A stretch of DNA of 64,000 bases from Polyangium fumosum (GTDB lineage: Bacteria > Myxococcota_A > Polyangia > Polyangiales > Polyangiaceae), in NCBI RefSeq assembly GCF_005144585.1, contig NZ_SSMQ01000044.1:44859-108858 (forward strand), in the 5' to 3' direction. Shown in pieces: positions 62,203 through 64,000 of the stretch; within the stretch, counting starts at the first letter, position 1, and each line of letters starts with the position of its first letter. A model generated the notes under the pieces. The model saw nothing but the letters and a program-made list of their open reading frames with translations, was not told the DNA's origin and searched no databases. A program made the translations under genes and the position numbers.

Positions 62203-64000
62203 TCACTTGAACTTGACGGCGGCCGTCTTCGTCTCGCCGGCCTTCACGGTCACGCTCACCGTCTGCTTGCCCTTGTCGGGGTGGATGAACGTCACGGTGT
62301 GCGTACCGGCGGGCACGCTGACGCCGACCTTCGGCGTGCTGCCGAGCGGACGACCGTCGAGCACGACCTTCGAGACGGGGATCGAGTTGATGTTGAGCGT
62401 GCCGTTGCCCGTGGCCGGCGGCGGTGCTTTGTCGCCGCCCGTCGACGTCGACGCGGTCGAGGACGTGCCGCTCGACGTCGAGCCGGTCGAGGCCGAGCCT
62501 GTCGTCGCGGAGCCCGTCTCCGACGCGGAGCCGCTCGCCGAGCCGCTCACCGAACCGCTCGCCACGGCGTCGTTCGTCGGCGCCTTGCCCGGCTCGAACA
62601 GCTCGATGCGGATCGGCTTCTCGGCGAGGCCATCGTCGAAGGCGAGATCCTTCGTGAAGTCGTCGAGACCCTTCTTCGTCGCGACGAGCTTCCAGCCGGC
62701 CGTGGGATCCAGCTCGATCTTGACGGGCTGGTTCTTCCACTCCTTCTCGGGGATCTTCTTCTCTTCCTTCTTCGCGTTGACGAGCTTGACGGCTGCGCCT
62801 TCGGTCGCGAGCTCCAGGACGATCTGGCCGCGCAGCACCTTCAGCTTGATCGGGCCGATCTCCTTCAGCTTGCCGGCCTCGATGTCGACCGTCTGCTCCA
62901 TCCGGTCGTAGCGGTCGCCGGCCTCGAACTTGAGCTTGTGCGAGCCGGCCGTGATGTCCTTCAGCTCGACCGGGAGCACGCCCTTCTCCGTCCCGTCGAC
63001 CCACACCTTCGTGTTCGGCGTCGCGGCGAGGATCTTCAGGCCCGTCACGTTCGCGTTGGCTGTGGCCGATGACGACGACGCAGGCGCTGCGCCGCTGGTA
63101 TCGAGTGTGACCATCACCGGCGTCTCTTTGCCGGCCTCGACGGTCGCCGTCACCTTCTCGTCCTTGCCCAGGTCCGAGACGATCACGCGCACCGTCTTTT
63201 CGCCGGGCCCGAGCTCGGCGACCACGCAGGGCGTCGTGTCGCACTTCTTCTGGCCGTCGACGAAGATCTCGGCCTTGCTGATCGATCCGCCCTTTGCCTG
63301 GATGTCGATCTTCAGCGAGCCCTTCTTGGGCAGGAGCATGAAGACCCCGAGTCCGATGACCGCGATGAGCGCGACCGCGCCGAAGATGATGCCGATCTTG
63401 CTGCCGCCGGACGAGGACGCGGGCTGCGCGGTCACGATCCCGGGCGGCAGATCGGGACGCGGGCGGATCGCCGTCGCTTCGGAGCGCGCCGTCATCGGCA
63501 TCTGCGAGGGCGGCATCGAGGGCAGCGGCACCACGCCTGCGGAGGCGAGCGTCGTGGACACGCCGGGCGCCTGCGGCGGCGGCATCGCGGCGCCGGGCGG
63601 CAAGGTGCCGAGCGGCTGAACCGACATGGGCGGGGGCAGCGGCGCGGGGCGCGCGGCGCCACCGGAGCCGGAGACCAGGGCCGCGGCCGCGCTGCTCATG
63701 GGAGCCATGCCTGCTGCGGGACGCGGGCCCGTCGGGACCTCGGGGGCGCCTTTGCTCGCGTCGAAGACGTGGGTCGACTCTTCTTCGTCGTCCCAGTCCA
63801 TATTGACGGCCTTGCCGCCGGGGCCCACCTTCGCGGGGGCTTCACCGGGCGGCGCGCCGGGCGGCGGCGGAAGCGGCACGGCCGTGGCGGCAGCTCCGGG
63901 CGGCGGCGGAAGCGGCACGGCCGTGGCGGCGGCTCCGGGCGGCGGCGGAAGCGGCACCGACGTAGCGGCGGCTCCGGGCGGCGGCGGCAGTGGCACCGAC
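62203..64000 (-). CDS. PEGA-domain membrane protein, C-terminal part
   Basis: The gene enters from beyond the right edge; about 599 codons are visible, ending at 62203. From the N-terminal side: 13-residue Pro-rich repeats (VPLPPPPGAAATA), a low-complexity Pro/Ala region with an acidic patch (MDWDDEEESTHVFD), one transmembrane helix (IGIIFGAVALIAVIGLGVFM) and an exported region with about three PEGA-type segments (AEIFVDGQKKCDTTPC; NTKVWVDGTEKGVLPVELKD; KVVLDGRPLGSTP), plus a Ser/Thr/Gly/Ala spacer. Such tails often end Ser/Thr protein kinases or other envelope proteins in myxobacteria; the missing N-terminus decides this. Confidence 0.85.
   Translation of the reverse strand, partial: SVPLPPPPGAAATSVPLPPPPGAAATAVPLPPPPGAAATAVPLPPPPGAPPGEAPAKVGPGGKAVNMDWDDEEESTHVFDASKGAPEVPTGPRPAAGMAPMSSAAAALVSGSGGAARPAPLPPPMSVQPLGTLPPGAAMPPPQAPGVSTTLASAGVVPLPSMPPSQMPMTARSEATAIRPRPDLPPGIVTAQPASSSGGSKIGIIFGAVALIAVIGLGVFMLLPKKGSLKIDIQAKGGSISKAEIFVDGQKKCDTTPCVVAELGPGEKTVRVIVSDLGKDEKVTATVEAGKETPVMVTLDTSGAAPASSSSATANANVTGLKILAATPNTKVWVDGTEKGVLPVELKDITAGSHKLKFEAGDRYDRMEQTVDIEAGKLKEIGPIKLKVLRGQIVLELATEGAAVKLVNAKKEEKKIPEKEWKNQPVKIELDPTAGWKLVATKKGLDDFTKDLAFDDGLAEKPIRIELFEPGKAPTNDAVASGSVSGSASGSASETGSATTGSASTGSTSSGTSSTASTSTGGDKAPPPATGNGTLNINSIPVSKVVLDGRPLGSTPKVGVSVPAGTHTVTFIHPDKGKQTVSVTVKAGETKTAAVKFK
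63857..64000. repeat. 39-bp coding tandem repeats
   Basis: Units start at 63857, 63896, 63935 and 63974 and continue past the window. On the minus strand they encode VPLPPPPGAAATA. Copies are nearly identical apart from the last one inward, where Ala-Thr is replaced (GAPPGE). Confidence 0.9.

Overview
The window is high-GC DNA from a bacterium that looks like a myxobacterium, most likely of the Sorangium/Polyangium type. The evidence is two secreted proteins ending in MYXO-CTERM-like sorting tails, arrays of MopE-type metal-binding motifs (CDGxDNDCDGxxDE), an unusually long TPR-containing sigma-54 activator, FHA/DUF4388 and DUF4340 proteins, and many GTG starts and 1-4 nt gene overlaps. I found no rRNA, tRNA, CRISPR array, insertion sequence or phage gene. 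Genus-level placement is inference.

Layout. 1-3909 (minus): start of an SCP2-like protein, a membrane protein, and a CPC-type copper ATPase with YHS and heavy-metal-binding N-terminal domains. 4125-5982 (plus): rplC standing outside any ribosomal operon, rlmE and a ChaC-like cyclotransferase. 5964-6896: FHA-DUF4388 protein. 7043-9810: kdd (lysine degradation) and fhs in tandem. 9794-16062 (minus): sigma-54 activator, lipoprotein and histidine kinase, probably one unit. 16108-18168 (minus): an overlapping nadD operon. 18260-23513: an orphan SoxA-like flavoprotein, ccmB, gltX, a CPBP intramembrane protease and a lytic transglycosylase. 23715-25097: kamA with its own promoter and terminator, then a WYL regulator.

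26721-37997 is the most distinctive region: two long tandem paralogues (vWA domain, 11 MopE motifs each, MYXO-CTERM-like tail) followed by an overlapping lipoprotein with MopE motifs and a formylglycine-enzyme-like C-terminus. A 40-nt remnant of the lipoprotein gene's 5' end lies behind the first paralogue, so the duplicated unit was larger than one gene.

38092-45225: CxxCH lipoprotein, membrane metallophosphoesterase, thymidine phosphorylase, a coupled two-component system, a 43-bp tandem repeat array, a lipoprotein and a DUF3293 protein. 45368-51019: a four-gene GldA/F/G-like ABC operon with DUF4340, every junction overlapping by 4 nt. 51387-54895: a PatA/PatG-type subtilase with substituted catalytic residues, then pyrC-carA. 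55144-57057: rimO and a small lipoprotein. 57191-61830: a PilR-like regulator, two type IV pilins, a pilin-like protein and a TPR-like protein. 62203-64000: C-terminal part of a PEGA-domain membrane protein.

Several intergenic regions carry marked secondary structure: a 337-bp near-symmetric palindrome built of nested hairpins (61843-62179), a chain of hairpins (51016-51176), a nested inverted repeat upstream of rimO (54918-55106) that shares an 18-of-19-nt motif with the palindrome, and the 43-bp array (43789-44163). These, the duplicated MopE locus and the apparently inactive PatG-like subtilase are the best leads for something undescribed.
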